A DNA stretch of 36,242 bases from a virus. This document shows, in pieces, positions 18,349 through 24,521 of this stretch. The stretch is taken from positions 1 to 36,242 of the IMG/VR virus record IMGVR_UViG_3300018045_000004, one strand, 5' to 3'. The notes under the pieces were generated by a model that saw only the letters and a program-made list of their open reading frames with translations, did no database searches and was not told the origin of the DNA. The position numbers and the translations under genes were made by a program. The first letter of the stretch is position 1. Every line of letters begins with the position of its first letter.

Positions 18349-18380
18349 GTTTTGGGTTTCATTTATGATGTGAAACTGGT

Positions 18381-18440
18381 GTGTCCCCTCGCCGCCCCGA
18401 CCGCCAACGCGATTCCGCGCCCCACCCCCTCCGATTTGCA
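18381..18440. other. C-rich tract, candidate packaging site
   Basis: About 50 bases of strongly C-rich plus strand sit between the dyad repeats and the AT-rich stretch. On the minus strand there are four G-tracts of four or five. It contains TCGCCGCCC (18389-18397), the complement of GGGCGGCGA, which are the first nine bases of the lambda cohesive end. It lies next to the small terminase gene. A cos or pac site is possible but the match may be chance in GC-rich sequence. Confidence 0.3.
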
Positions 18441-19026
18441 GAAAACCTAAAATCGTTTTTATTCTGACGATTTTCGATTGGCACGATAAATGCTTACGGC
18501 AAATATCGCCCCAAACTCTCAGTTATTCGTTTTGATCATAAAAGTTGGCACGGCAGTTGCTTAACCGTTTAACTTTTTGCTAATCATTTGCTAAATCAAA
18601 ACTAAACAACTAAACTACGTAAAATTACTTACATACGTAATTTTACGCAATTGTGATTTTTTATAACTATACAAATTGTTCCATAACTTTACATTTTCGG
18701 GTCATAACTAAACAGTAACTAAACAGATTGATTTTTCAGTTTTTCCAAAGAATTGCGGTATATGGCGATTTGCGTTTCTTGTTGTACGTAATTTTACTAG
18801 TTTTTGTTTAAATGTTTAATTTTAAAACTAGTTTTAGGGTTGCGATCTGTAGCATATATATATACCTAAACCGTTTAACTCAACCGTTTAACTAAATATG
18901 CATATATAATAATATTCACTTTTTACTCTATATAACTAAACATTTAAACAAAATAAAGTAAAATTACGTATCAAGCCCAAATTAACAACCAAAACACCTA
19001 ACATAAAAATAAATTAACAAATTAAT
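18441..19026. other. AT-rich gene-free region with iteron-like repeats, candidate replication origin
   Basis: No gene is visible here. The region is very AT-rich and rich in repeats: GTAAAATTAC or its complement at 18619-18628, 18637-18646, 18788-18797 and 18958-18967; inverted repeats AAAATCGT/ACGATTTT (18449-18474) and ACTAGTTTT/AAAACTAGT (18796-18832); repeated AACTAAAC; and three CCGTTTAA operator-like sites at 18561-18572, 18867-18878 and 18881-18892. It separates the divergent early and late units. Together these resemble an origin with iterons and an unwinding element, but no initiator gene is known. Confidence 0.45.
18618..18647. repeat. 11-bp perfect inverted repeat
   Basis: CGTAAAATTAC (18618-18628) and GTAATTTTACG (18637-18647) are exact complements, separated by eight bases. 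They contain two convergent copies of the GTAAAATTAC element that recurs at 18788 and 18958. Confidence 0.85.
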
Positions 19027-19054
19027 TTGACTTAAACCGTTTAAGTGTTATACT
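19027..19054 (+). promoter_or_regulatory. Early rightward promoter with CTTAAACCGTTTAAG operator
   Basis: TTGACT (19027-19032), 16 bases, TATACT (19049-19054). The perfect palindrome CTTAAAC-C-GTTTAAG occupies 19031-19045, overlapping the -35 and filling the spacer, so a bound protein would block polymerase. Predicted start is near 19061, ~36 bases before the first early gene. This is the best candidate for the main early promoter. Confidence 0.7.
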
Positions 19055-19096
19055 AAAGGCGAATTAAAGAAAAACACAAAAATTAAAAGGTTGGAA

Positions 19097-19294
19097 ATGA
19101 TGGATTATAAATACCAAAATCAAGCAAACAATATTGTAAGTCAATATAACAACGGTTTAATAAGTAAATTGGAAATGAAAAATGCACTAACAACCATTAA
19201 AAGAAACGTTGATATAGAAAACACGGGTAGTGATACAACAACTTATATGTTGAATGATGAAATTGTACGTTTTGTTAATCGTCGTATTTTATAA
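19097..19294 (+). CDS. First early protein, unknown
   Basis: A 65-residue protein beginning MMDYKYQNQANNIVSQYNNG. I chose ATG 19097 because AAAGG ends six bases upstream; a TTG at 19091 would extend it by two residues. It is polar and probably helical with no membrane segment. It is the first gene after the operator-controlled early promoter, a place where phages often put host-takeover proteins. Function is not recognised. Confidence 0.65.
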   Translation: MMDYKYQNQANNIVSQYNNGLISKLEMKNALTTIKRNVDIENTGSDTTTYMLNDEIVRFVNRRIL

Positions 19295-19300
19295 AAGTAG

Positions 19301-19525
19301 ATGGGTAATAAAATGAAACTAAGAATTAGATTTGAAGATACAGGTCGAGATATGCAATTGATCATAAACGGTATCAATCCAGAACATGTCACCAACGTGG
19401 AATACATGCAAGCGGCTGTTTATTCAGCCTTAACAAAGCTTTTCCCCAATGATGACGTTTACGCAATCCATTGGAACGCATACGACGCCACAACGGGCGA
19501 ATTCATTACAACAAGCGAATATTAA
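19301..19525 (+). CDS. Early protein, unknown
   Basis: A 74-residue protein (70 if it starts at the second ATG, 19313, MKLRIRFEDTGRDMQ). The sequence alternates short beta-like and helical segments, with no cysteine cluster or membrane span. It follows the first early gene after six bases. The true start is unsettled because neither ATG has a strong ribosome binding site. Function is not recognised. Confidence 0.6.
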   Translation: MGNKMKLRIRFEDTGRDMQLIINGINPEHVTNVEYMQAAVYSALTKLFPNDDVYAIHWNAYDATTGEFITTSEY

Positions 19526-19549
19526 AAGAAAAATTAAAAGGATAGAACA

Positions 19550-19978
19550 ATGAGAAATTTCACTAAAGACCAAATTATTGACCTTATGGAATACCGCAAG
19601 TCATTAAAATTCGATGTTAGATACAGCAATCAAGGTGTTGCACGAATTTATATCAACGAATATGAAACCCCTATTTACGCAGGTGGGTATGGTTACGACA
19701 AAACCAGTACCGTATTGGCTTCATTATTAAACCTATTAACAAAAAAGGACGTAATTAAAAGACAGCGTAAAGCCATGAAAACTTATGCTTTAAGTTGCAC
19801 CCATAAAAACGGTTTATTTAGTGGTGGTGTTGGTACGTCGGCCATTATAGAGAGCGTTAACAGTTTGAACGGTTGCGAATTAAAAGAAGTTTACTGGAAT
19901 GATGTATTAAGTGTTTTTGAATTAACCGTTAGTGAAAAATTTCTAGCAGTATTAAAAGAAGAGGGTATAGAGAAATGA
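19550..19978 (+). CDS. Early protein, unknown, with duplicated C-terminal segment
   Basis: A 142-residue protein with AAAAGGA about eight bases before the ATG. It begins MRNFTKDQIIDLMEYRKSLK. The last 15 codons (EKFLAVLKEEGIEK and stop) are encoded by a 48-base sequence repeated exactly at 20076-20123, so the next small protein ends identically. Its stop overlaps the ATG of that gene (ATGA). No known domain is visible. Confidence 0.65.
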   Translation: MRNFTKDQIIDLMEYRKSLKFDVRYSNQGVARIYINEYETPIYAGGYGYDKTSTVLASLLNLLTKKDVIKRQRKAMKTYALSCTHKNGLFSGGVGTSAIIESVNSLNGCELKEVYWNDVLSVFELTVSEKFLAVLKEEGIEK

Positions 19979-20123
19979 TTGTTTATTTTAAAAATAGTAT
20001 GTTTAAGTATTGTGTCTATAAAGACGAATCACGAAAAGTATTAATACAAGGTTTCTTTAAAACCCGTGCAACCGCTGAAAAATTTCTAGCAGTATTAAAA
20101 GAAGAGGGTATAGAGAAATGATT
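19933..20123 (+). repeat. 48-bp exact direct repeat
   Basis: The same 48 bases occur at 19933-19980 and 20076-20123, 143 bases apart. Each copy encodes the C-terminus KFLAVLKEEGIEK, the stop codon and the ATGATT start of the following gene. It looks like a tandem duplication across a gene junction, and 143 is not a multiple of three because each copy closes one gene and opens another in a new frame. Confidence 0.95.
19975..20121 (+). CDS. Small early protein sharing its C-terminus with the gene before it
   Basis: A 48-residue protein, MIVYFKNSMFKYCVYKDESR then ~15 residues and the tail EKFLAVLKEEGIEK. The tail is identical to that of the 142-residue protein because of a 48-base direct repeat. 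The start overlaps the preceding stop (ATGA) and the stop overlaps the following start in the same way. It may be a duplicated and diverged fragment, or a separate protein with a shared interaction tail. Function is not recognised. Confidence 0.6.
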   Translation: MIVYFKNSMFKYCVYKDESRKVLIQGFFKTRATAEKFLAVLKEEGIEK

Positions 20124-20354
20124 AAAGACAGACACGGGAACAGATACGCGGAATTTGAACGCAAATGGACAGAGATAACAGGACAGTTGTTCAATCGTCT
20201 AAACATCACACCAGCGGAAAGGGTTATGACTCTTGAATTTGAAGGGGGCGAACGTGAATTTTTCAAAGTAGACGGCGTATACGTTCAAAAGTTAAGCCAG
20301 TACACCGGCGGCAATTGGATTGTTCAATATTACATTTCAGATATTAATTGGTAA
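20118..20354 (+). CDS. Small early protein, unknown
   Basis: A 78-residue protein beginning MIKDRHGNRYAEFERKWTEI. A GAAGAGGG sequence lies in the repeat copy ~12 bases upstream and ATGA coupling joins it to the preceding gene. The second half is beta-like (LEFEGGEREFFKVDGVYVQK). No domain is recognised. It precedes the lipoprotein gene by 13 bases. Confidence 0.65.
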   Translation: MIKDRHGNRYAEFERKWTEITGQLFNRLNITPAERVMTLEFEGGEREFFKVDGVYVQKLSQYTGGNWIVQYYISDINW

Positions 20355-20367
20355 GGGGTTGCATCAA

Positions 20368-20610
20368 ATGAATAAGAAACTATTAGCCGCGCTCATTGGG
20401 TGCGGTGTGTTAACTCTAACGGGGTGTGACTTGCCCCAAACTTATGGCGCAGTTAAACGCCCCGATGGTTACTCAAAACAGGCACACTGGATAACTATAA
20501 ATGAAGACGTAATAATCTCTCGCAATAGTAGTAAGCAAATACTTGAAAAATATAGGTTGGCACCTGATACCACTTGCACAATTAAAACAATGACACGCCC
20601 GCCACAATGA
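20368..20610 (+). CDS. Phage-encoded lipoprotein
   Basis: An 80-residue protein starting MNKKLLAALIGCGVLTLTGC. A short basic N-terminus and hydrophobic core lead to lipobox LTGC with Cys20 as lipidation site. Asp at +2 is the known signal for retention in the inner membrane in enterobacteria. I start at ATG 20368 (AAGGGG upstream); a longer frame from 20320 would spoil the signal peptide. The mature ~60 residues have two Cys-free beta-like segments and one Cys at ~73. Early phage lipoproteins often block superinfection; that role is inference. It ends at a 17-base tandem duplication, followed by a terminator. Confidence 0.75.
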   Translation: MNKKLLAALIGCGVLTLTGCDLPQTYGAVKRPDGYSKQAHWITINEDVIISRNSSKQILEKYRLAPDTTCTIKTMTRPPQ

Positions 20611-20624
20611 CACGCCCGCCACAA
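20591..20624 (+). repeat. 17-bp tandem duplication at the lipoprotein stop
   Basis: TGACACGCCCGCCACAA is present twice head to tail (20591-20607, 20608-20624). The first copy encodes the last residues TRPPQ and the second supplies the TGA stop. Without the second copy the frame would end at TAA after the same residues, so the duplication does not alter the protein. Confidence 0.9.
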
Positions 20625-20650
20625 TAACCCACCACACCGTCAAAACAATC

Positions 20651-20674
20651 AAGCCCACTACATGTGGGCTTTTT
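20651..20674 (+). terminator. Rho-independent terminator of the first early unit
   Basis: AAGCCCAC (20651-20658), loop TACAT, GTGGGCTT (20664-20671) and a short T run to 20674. It follows the lipoprotein gene and precedes the next promoter, so it splits the early region into two transcription units. The remaining ~120 bases up to the promoter at 20803 hold no gene. Confidence 0.85.
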
Positions 20675-20784
20675 GGGTGAAAACGTCACCACGGGCTTTA
20701 TATTAGGTCAGTGGATTTACGACAATTTTGATCAAAACCACAAAAACTCAATGTGGATTTAGCAAACTAGAAAATAAATTTCAA

Positions 20785-20831
20785 TTAAACCGTTTAAACT
20801 ATTTGACATTGTCAATTAAACCGTTTAATCT
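20785..20831 (+). promoter_or_regulatory. Second early promoter with two operators
   Basis: TTGACA (20803-20808), 17 bases, TAATCT (20826-20831). The operator TTAAACCGTTTAA is at 20785-20797, just before the -35, and again at 20816-20828, across the spacer and -10. Predicted start is near 20838, ahead of the 97-residue gene at 20874. The -10 is weak, but TTTAAT with a 15-base spacer is a fallback. Confidence 0.65.
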
Positions 20832-20873
20832 GTACGTGACTTAATTGAAATTAACTAATGGGGATTTAGCGAA

Positions 20874-21167
20874 ATGTATTTTAATCATATTTGGCAAGGG
20901 TTTGAGTTTGAAATGGAATATATCCATGAACCAGACGCAAGCACGTCACACTGGACTGACATCATCTTCGCCAGTGAACAAGGTGATGTAGTAGTGAACG
21001 GCGAAGTAGTAGCGTGGATTGAGAATGAAGCACTTACACCAAATACCCGCGTCGAAATCAGAATGGGAGCTTTCAAGACCTATCAAAAGTTGTGCGAAGA
21101 CCCACAAGACGATGAACTAGACAAAGAGTGTCACGACTATCATGTAAATAAGGAGTTAAACCAATGA
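20874..21167 (+). CDS. Early protein, unknown, acidic
   Basis: A 97-residue acidic protein beginning MYFNHIWQGFEFEMEYIHEP. It is the first gene behind the second operator-controlled promoter. Beta-like segments (DVVVNGEVVAWIENEA near 38-53) are followed by an acidic, Asp/Glu-rich C-terminus. No domain is recognised. Its stop overlaps the next ATG (ATGA). Confidence 0.7.
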   Translation: MYFNHIWQGFEFEMEYIHEPDASTSHWTDIIFASEQGDVVVNGEVVAWIENEALTPNTRVEIRMGAFKTYQKLCEDPQDDELDKECHDYHVNKELNQ

Positions 21168-21310
21168 CCACCGAAACATCAACCGGCGAACCAGACAGAA
21201 TCATTATTATCGATTCGGCAGTAAGCGAAAAAGAAGAGAAGGCGAAAATCAATCGCCTTAAACAATGGTTAGAGGGAAATTACGAGGATGGCACACCGCA
21301 TGAAGAGTAA
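21164..21310 (+). CDS. Small acidic early protein, unknown
   Basis: A 48-residue protein, MTTETSTGEPDRIIIIDSAV then a charged helix (SEKEEKAKINRLKQWLEGNY). AAGGAG lies nine bases upstream and the ATG overlaps the preceding stop. Too short for domain assignment. Its last codons overlap the following membrane protein gene. Confidence 0.6.
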   Translation: MTTETSTGEPDRIIIIDSAVSEKEEKAKINRLKQWLEGNYEDGTPHEE

Positions 21311-21395
21311 AACTAAACGCGTATTAATGGATTTAGCAGTGGTGGTTGTAGCAATCGCCACGTTTATAGTATTAACAGGGGAGTGGTTGACATGA
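21300..21395 (+). CDS. Tiny single-span membrane protein
   Basis: A 31-residue protein, MKSKTKRVLMDLAVVVVAIA, then TFIVLTGEWLT. Four basic residues precede one hydrophobic span (residues ~11-26), so it should sit in the inner membrane with the N-terminus inside. It overlaps the gene before by 11 bases and the gene after by four (ATGA). Function is unknown; tiny early membrane proteins often modulate host envelope functions. Confidence 0.6.
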   Translation: MKSKTKRVLMDLAVVVVAIATFIVLTGEWLT

Positions 21396-21688
21396 GTAAT
21401 AAACCTAATCCATACGCTAAACAGTTCACCAACCGTATGAAACAGAAGATCAAAGAAGCATTAGAAGCCGCTAACGGTGACTTCAACGCTATCGACTGGT
21501 CAAAAGTAACGTATGACTTCTACGATGTGGCTAATAGCTTTGAAATGGTTAATGAACAAGTTAAACACGCCACAAAGAAGCAATTGCAGTCAGGTGGTAG
21601 AAGTGGTGGTAAATTATTAGTAGATGACCTGAAGGAGGCTAGATGGTCGTTAGATGAAGGAATTAAGGAGTTAGAAGAAGATGAGTAA
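21392..21688 (+). CDS. Early protein, unknown, helical
   Basis: A 98-residue protein beginning MSNKPNPYAKQFTNRMKQKI. I start at ATG 21392 because it overlaps the preceding stop and has AGGGGAG eight bases upstream; a GTG at 21383 is an alternative. It is mostly helical and highly charged, ending LDEGIKELEEDE. No family is recognised. Confidence 0.65.
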   Translation: MSNKPNPYAKQFTNRMKQKIKEALEAANGDFNAIDWSKVTYDFYDVANSFEMVNEQVKHATKKQLQSGGRSGGKLLVDDLKEARWSLDEGIKELEEDE

Positions 21689-22118
21689 TTTACTTGAGAT
21701 GGATTCAAAATTATTTAATTATCATAATTTTGAAAAGGTTAATTTGGTTGGGGATGAACGAGGTAATGATGAGTATCGTTGTGAAGATTGCGGTCTTGTT
21801 GGTATCAGACGAAACGTATCACCAGTATTAGCTTTAAAAAGACCATACGCTAAAAAACTTAAAGTTTGTGATGGGGTAAAACCTAAATTCAATAAGAAGA
21901 GTATTCGAGAATCAGAAGAATCAGGTGGTTCAGTGATGATTATCGATGGTGGCGGTAACCTCGCTCAGTTCGGTTTTTCAGATGGTGAGACTCATCAAAC
22001 AGTTCCTTGCCCAAAGAATCAAAACCCAGAACTTAACGGTGTATGGGTTTATTCAGATAAAAGAGGTGAACCAGTAAGACTTTTACTTGGTGAATATAAG
22101 GTGTTAGGTGGTGAGTAA
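21681..22118 (+). CDS. Early protein with a possible zinc-binding Cys pair
   Basis: A 145-residue protein beginning MSNLLEMDSKLFNYHNFEKV. CEDC (residues ~34-37) in YRCEDCGLVGIRRN resembles one half of a zinc ribbon; a single later Cys (~63) is not spaced as a clear partner. The second half is Gly-rich and beta-like. It overlaps the gene before by eight bases. Function is not recognised. Confidence 0.65.
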   Translation: MSNLLEMDSKLFNYHNFEKVNLVGDERGNDEYRCEDCGLVGIRRNVSPVLALKRPYAKKLKVCDGVKPKFNKKSIRESEESGGSVMIIDGGGNLAQFGFSDGETHQTVPCPKNQNPELNGVWVYSDKRGEPVRLLLGEYKVLGGE

Positions 22119-22371
22119 CTTAAAAATCTCAGAAATGAGCGATGACGACATTAGATGGGCTGTCATCCAACAATGGTTCGGTCAAACTGAAACCGACTAT
22201 CTGAATGATAAAAGTGCCACTGTATTTGACGTTTTACACCGTTGGGAAGATGTGATACCTATTGCTGAGAAATATAATATCGTACTGATGCTTGATTATA
22301 GTGGTGCGAAAAACCCAAACCCGAAACGTGCGATATGTGAAGTATATTTAATGATGGAGATAGAAGAATGA
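22111..22371 (+). CDS. NinX-like (DUF2591-like) early protein
   Basis: An 86-residue protein with a GTG start inside the preceding gene end (GTG at 22111, or one codon earlier at 22108); AAGG lies ~10 bases upstream and the internal ATG at 22135 lacks a ribosome binding site. SDDDIRWAVIQQWFG, then EDVIPIAEKYNIVLML and NPKRAICEVYLMM follow the pattern of NinX / DUF2591 proteins of gammaproteobacterial phages. Their function is not established. The family call is moderate. Confidence 0.55.
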   Translation: MSNLKISEMSDDDIRWAVIQQWFGQTETDYLNDKSATVFDVLHRWEDVIPIAEKYNIVLMLDYSGAKNPNPKRAICEVYLMMEIEE

Positions 22372-22541
22372 ATATTTACACCTTAACGGGCGTTGTATCA
22401 GTGAGCTGTTCAGCAACAATCGAAGCTTATTCTGAAGAGGAAGCTATTCAAGATTTCATTAATGGTGAATTCATTACTGATTCCGATGGTGAACCAACTG
22501 ATGTCATTTGTAACTTGGAAGAAGAAGGGGTTGATGAATGA
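22368..22541 (+). CDS. Small acidic early protein, unknown
   Basis: A 57-residue protein, MNIYTLTGVVSVSCSATIEA then YSEEEAIQDFINGEF and a very acidic end (CNLEEEGVDE). ATGA overlaps at both ends join it to its neighbours. The alternation of strand and acidic helix hints at a small folded domain, possibly a decoy or inhibitor-like protein, but nothing specific is recognised. Confidence 0.6.
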   Translation: MNIYTLTGVVSVSCSATIEAYSEEEAIQDFINGEFITDSDGEPTDVICNLEEEGVDE

Positions 22542-22792
22542 GATTAACCAAAAAAGAAGAACAATGGCTTGATGAATTTCAAGAATTAATGAATCGATGT
22601 CCTTCAAAACGGTTTAGTTCCTTCACGACAGGAGACCCTGAAATCGTAATTTTTGAAGCTTCAAAAGAGCGTGAAGTGAATGATTTACTCGATTCAGGTG
22701 ATGTAAATGACTTTCACCAAGGAGTTAACTGCACAGGTTGTGAGATTGAAAGAATCACTATGCCGTTCGTAGTTAACTCAACCGCAGGATGA
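22538..22792 (+). CDS. Early protein, unknown
   Basis: An 84-residue protein starting MRLTKKEEQWLDEFQELMNR. Helical N-terminus, then a strand-like segment (DPEIVIFEASKEREVND) and CTGC near residues 69-72, a possible metal site half. Start overlaps the preceding stop. Function is not recognised. Confidence 0.65.
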   Translation: MRLTKKEEQWLDEFQELMNRCPSKRFSSFTTGDPEIVIFEASKEREVNDLLDSGDVNDFHQGVNCTGCEIERITMPFVVNSTAG

Positions 22793-22798
22793 TGAAAA

Positions 22799-23317
22799 AT
22801 GACAACTAAATACCCGATGCCAGAACCACACGTACACGCTGAGTTAATTAAAGCTTGGGCTGATGGTGCGGTAATTCAACGGTATGCATATAGTCACAAA
22901 GAGTGGATTATTAAAAACTCTCAAGACTGGAACGATAAAGCAAAATTCCGTATCGACCCAACCTGCGACTATGCCATAGCCAAAATTGCTGAGTTAGGTG
23001 GTGACCACATGGTTGACCCGTATATGTACTGGTTATACGGTGGTGAGTTGGAAACGAAAGCCGTGAACGATACTTGGAAAGATGCTGATTTTTGTAATGA
23101 ATTTGACGATGACCCGTTTAAACAATTCCAAGAACTTCATATGTATTGGGACGGCAATATCCGTAAAAAGAAACGCATGGTTAAACAGGTGTTGTGGGTA
23201 AGACTTGAAGATGAATTTCAAATTGAAACTAAGTGGTTAGAAGCGTCATTGAGTATTTCAGAGCCAACTTGTTGGCACGAAGTAACAACCTGCACTAGAG
23301 AGGTAGAAGAACAATGA
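22799..23317 (+). CDS. Conserved phage protein, unknown
   Basis: A 172-residue protein. The opening PEPHVHAELIKAWADGAVIQ with a following WIIKNSQDW and KAKFRIDP is a widely found phage module (position ~8-55) whose activity is not known. The middle is rich in aromatic residues and the end is acidic. It overlaps the next gene by four bases (ATGA). I can say it is a real, conserved phage gene but not what it does. Confidence 0.7.
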   Translation: MTTKYPMPEPHVHAELIKAWADGAVIQRYAYSHKEWIIKNSQDWNDKAKFRIDPTCDYAIAKIAELGGDHMVDPYMYWLYGGELETKAVNDTWKDADFCNEFDDDPFKQFQELHMYWDGNIRKKKRMVKQVLWVRLEDEFQIETKWLEASLSISEPTCWHEVTTCTREVEEQ

Positions 23318-23727
23318 ACAAAGTTAAAACATTCTTAGACGTAGCGGGTGTAACGGGCACACCAGAAGACATCGCGCTATACAAAAAGCTACTAGCCGAA
23401 GAGGGGAGCGAGTTCCTCCACGCGTGGGCGATTGGTGATGAAGTAGAAATGTTGGATGGGATTTGTGATGTGCAGTTTATTTATCGTTCACTGTATATTT
23501 TAGATAACAGATACCTAAGTTTATTCCTTGACATGATTAACGGATTTTACAACATATCAGGGTTCAGCAGATATCAAGTTAACATAGCTTACGACATTGT
23601 TTGCGATTCAAACCTAAGCAAGTTCGATAAAACAGAACAGGAAGCAAACGAAACATATAGACCGGTTAAGAGCGGACTTAAAATAAATGTCATACCAGTG
23701 TCGATGCCGTTCATGTGGTGCACGTAA
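23314..23727 (+). CDS. MazG-like nucleotide pyrophosphohydrolase
   Basis: A 137-residue protein. LLAEEGSEF (Glu29, Glu30, Glu33) and DEVEMLDGICDVQF (Glu45, Asp48, Asp52) are the metal-binding signatures of the all-alpha NTP pyrophosphatase superfamily (MazG and HisE-like). The later SNLSKFDKTEQEA is also typical of phage members. Such enzymes hydrolyse NTPs or dNTPs to monophosphates, and in phages may tune nucleotide pools or alarmones. The C-terminus (MPFMWCT) is short. Substrate is unknown. Confidence 0.75.
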   Translation: MNKVKTFLDVAGVTGTPEDIALYKKLLAEEGSEFLHAWAIGDEVEMLDGICDVQFIYRSLYILDNRYLSLFLDMINGFYNISGFSRYQVNIAYDIVCDSNLSKFDKTEQEANETYRPVKSGLKINVIPVSMPFMWCT

Positions 23728-23750
23728 GACCTTAAAATGAGGTACAAATT

Positions 23751-23990
23751 ATGAACAATGACAATAAACAACAAAGTATTACAAAAGTATTATGGGTTTG
23801 TAGAAAATTATATAGCGGTTACAAAAATATCCACACCCCAGTAGTAGGTACGTATCGACCAGAACTATTTATTGAGGAAGGTTGTGAAGTGACGATAACT
23901 GACCTCCAAGATGCCGGTTACTCAGAATACGAGGACATGATTAAACAAAAGTGGTATAAAGTTCCGGCGATTACTAGAGAGGATTTTTAA
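23751..23990 (+). CDS. Early protein, unknown
   Basis: A 79-residue protein beginning MNNDNKQQSITKVLWVCRKL. It has no recognised domain. It sits between the MazG-like gene and the HTH-repeat gene and abuts the latter with no gap. Ribosome binding site is weak (GAGGTAC, about 7 bases upstream). Confidence 0.65.
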   Translation: MNNDNKQQSITKVLWVCRKLYSGYKNIHTPVVGTYRPELFIEEGCEVTITDLQDAGYSEYEDMIKQKWYKVPAITREDF

Positions 23991-24521
23991 ATGGGTAGAA
24001 AAGTCACCATACGAATAGAAGGTAAAACTCTTAACCAAGTTGCTATTGAAAACAATATGACCGAGAAGGCGGTTTACGGTAAGTACTATCGCGGTGCTAA
24101 AACGATTAAGGATATTGTTAAAAGCAACCGATCTAACGTGCAAAACTCTAAAGCTTTTGAAAAAGAGTACGGTATGACGTTTGCCGAGTACGGTAGACGT
24201 AACGGCGTACCAGAATGTACGGTACGGAGTCGTTATAACAGAGGTCTAGACTTAATCAAAGGTGTTCATCCTAAGTTATACGCCGGTAAAACCATGAAGG
24301 AATGGAAAAAGCTAAGCGGTAAAACGCAAAACACAATCTATTACAGATGGTGTAAGCACGGTGACGACTTAACGCTTGAACATTTAACACCGCCTTCTCA
24401 AAAAGATAAGGATAGAGACGCGTTACAAGGCGCCCCTATACCGTTAGACCCACCGAAGGCAAACAAGACTAGACATCAACGCGTGTTAGAAGCGTTAGCA
24501 AAGGAGCGAAATCGTGCGTAA
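23991..24521 (+). CDS. DNA-binding protein with three HTH-like repeats
   Basis: A 176-residue basic protein. Three similar segments are visible at ~11-42, ~61-92 and ~99-131. Each begins G-K/M-T, has a helix, a turn (NNM / NGV / SGK), a second helix and an aromatic R/K-Y or YRW with G (GKYYRG, SRYNRG, YYRWCKHG). This repeated minimal HTH should bind DNA, perhaps as a reader of an extended or repeated site. The C-terminus is disordered (PPSQKDKDRDALQGAPIPLD). It overlaps the cytosine methyltransferase gene by eight bases, so the two are made together. A role as specificity factor or as transcription regulator is inference. Confidence 0.7.
   Translation: MGRKVTIRIEGKTLNQVAIENNMTEKAVYGKYYRGAKTIKDIVKSNRSNVQNSKAFEKEYGMTFAEYGRRNGVPECTVRSRYNRGLDLIKGVHPKLYAGKTMKEWKKLSGKTQNTIYYRWCKHGDDLTLEHLTPPSQKDKDRDALQGAPIPLDPPKANKTRHQRVLEALAKERNRA

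Noticed and set aside
18840-18910. TATAAT at 18905-18910 as a further early promoter
   Set aside because: No -35-like hexamer lies 16-18 bases upstream; in such AT-rich sequence a lone -10 match is expected.
20320-20367. Longer start for the lipoprotein
   Set aside because: It would place 16 extra residues before the basic, hydrophobic signal sequence and destroy the lipoprotein signal; ATG 20368 has a ribosome binding site.
23110-23125. CCGTTTAA inside the coding sequence of the 172-residue gene
   Set aside because: It matches only half of the operator, lacks the left arm and no promoter is near, so it is probably chance.
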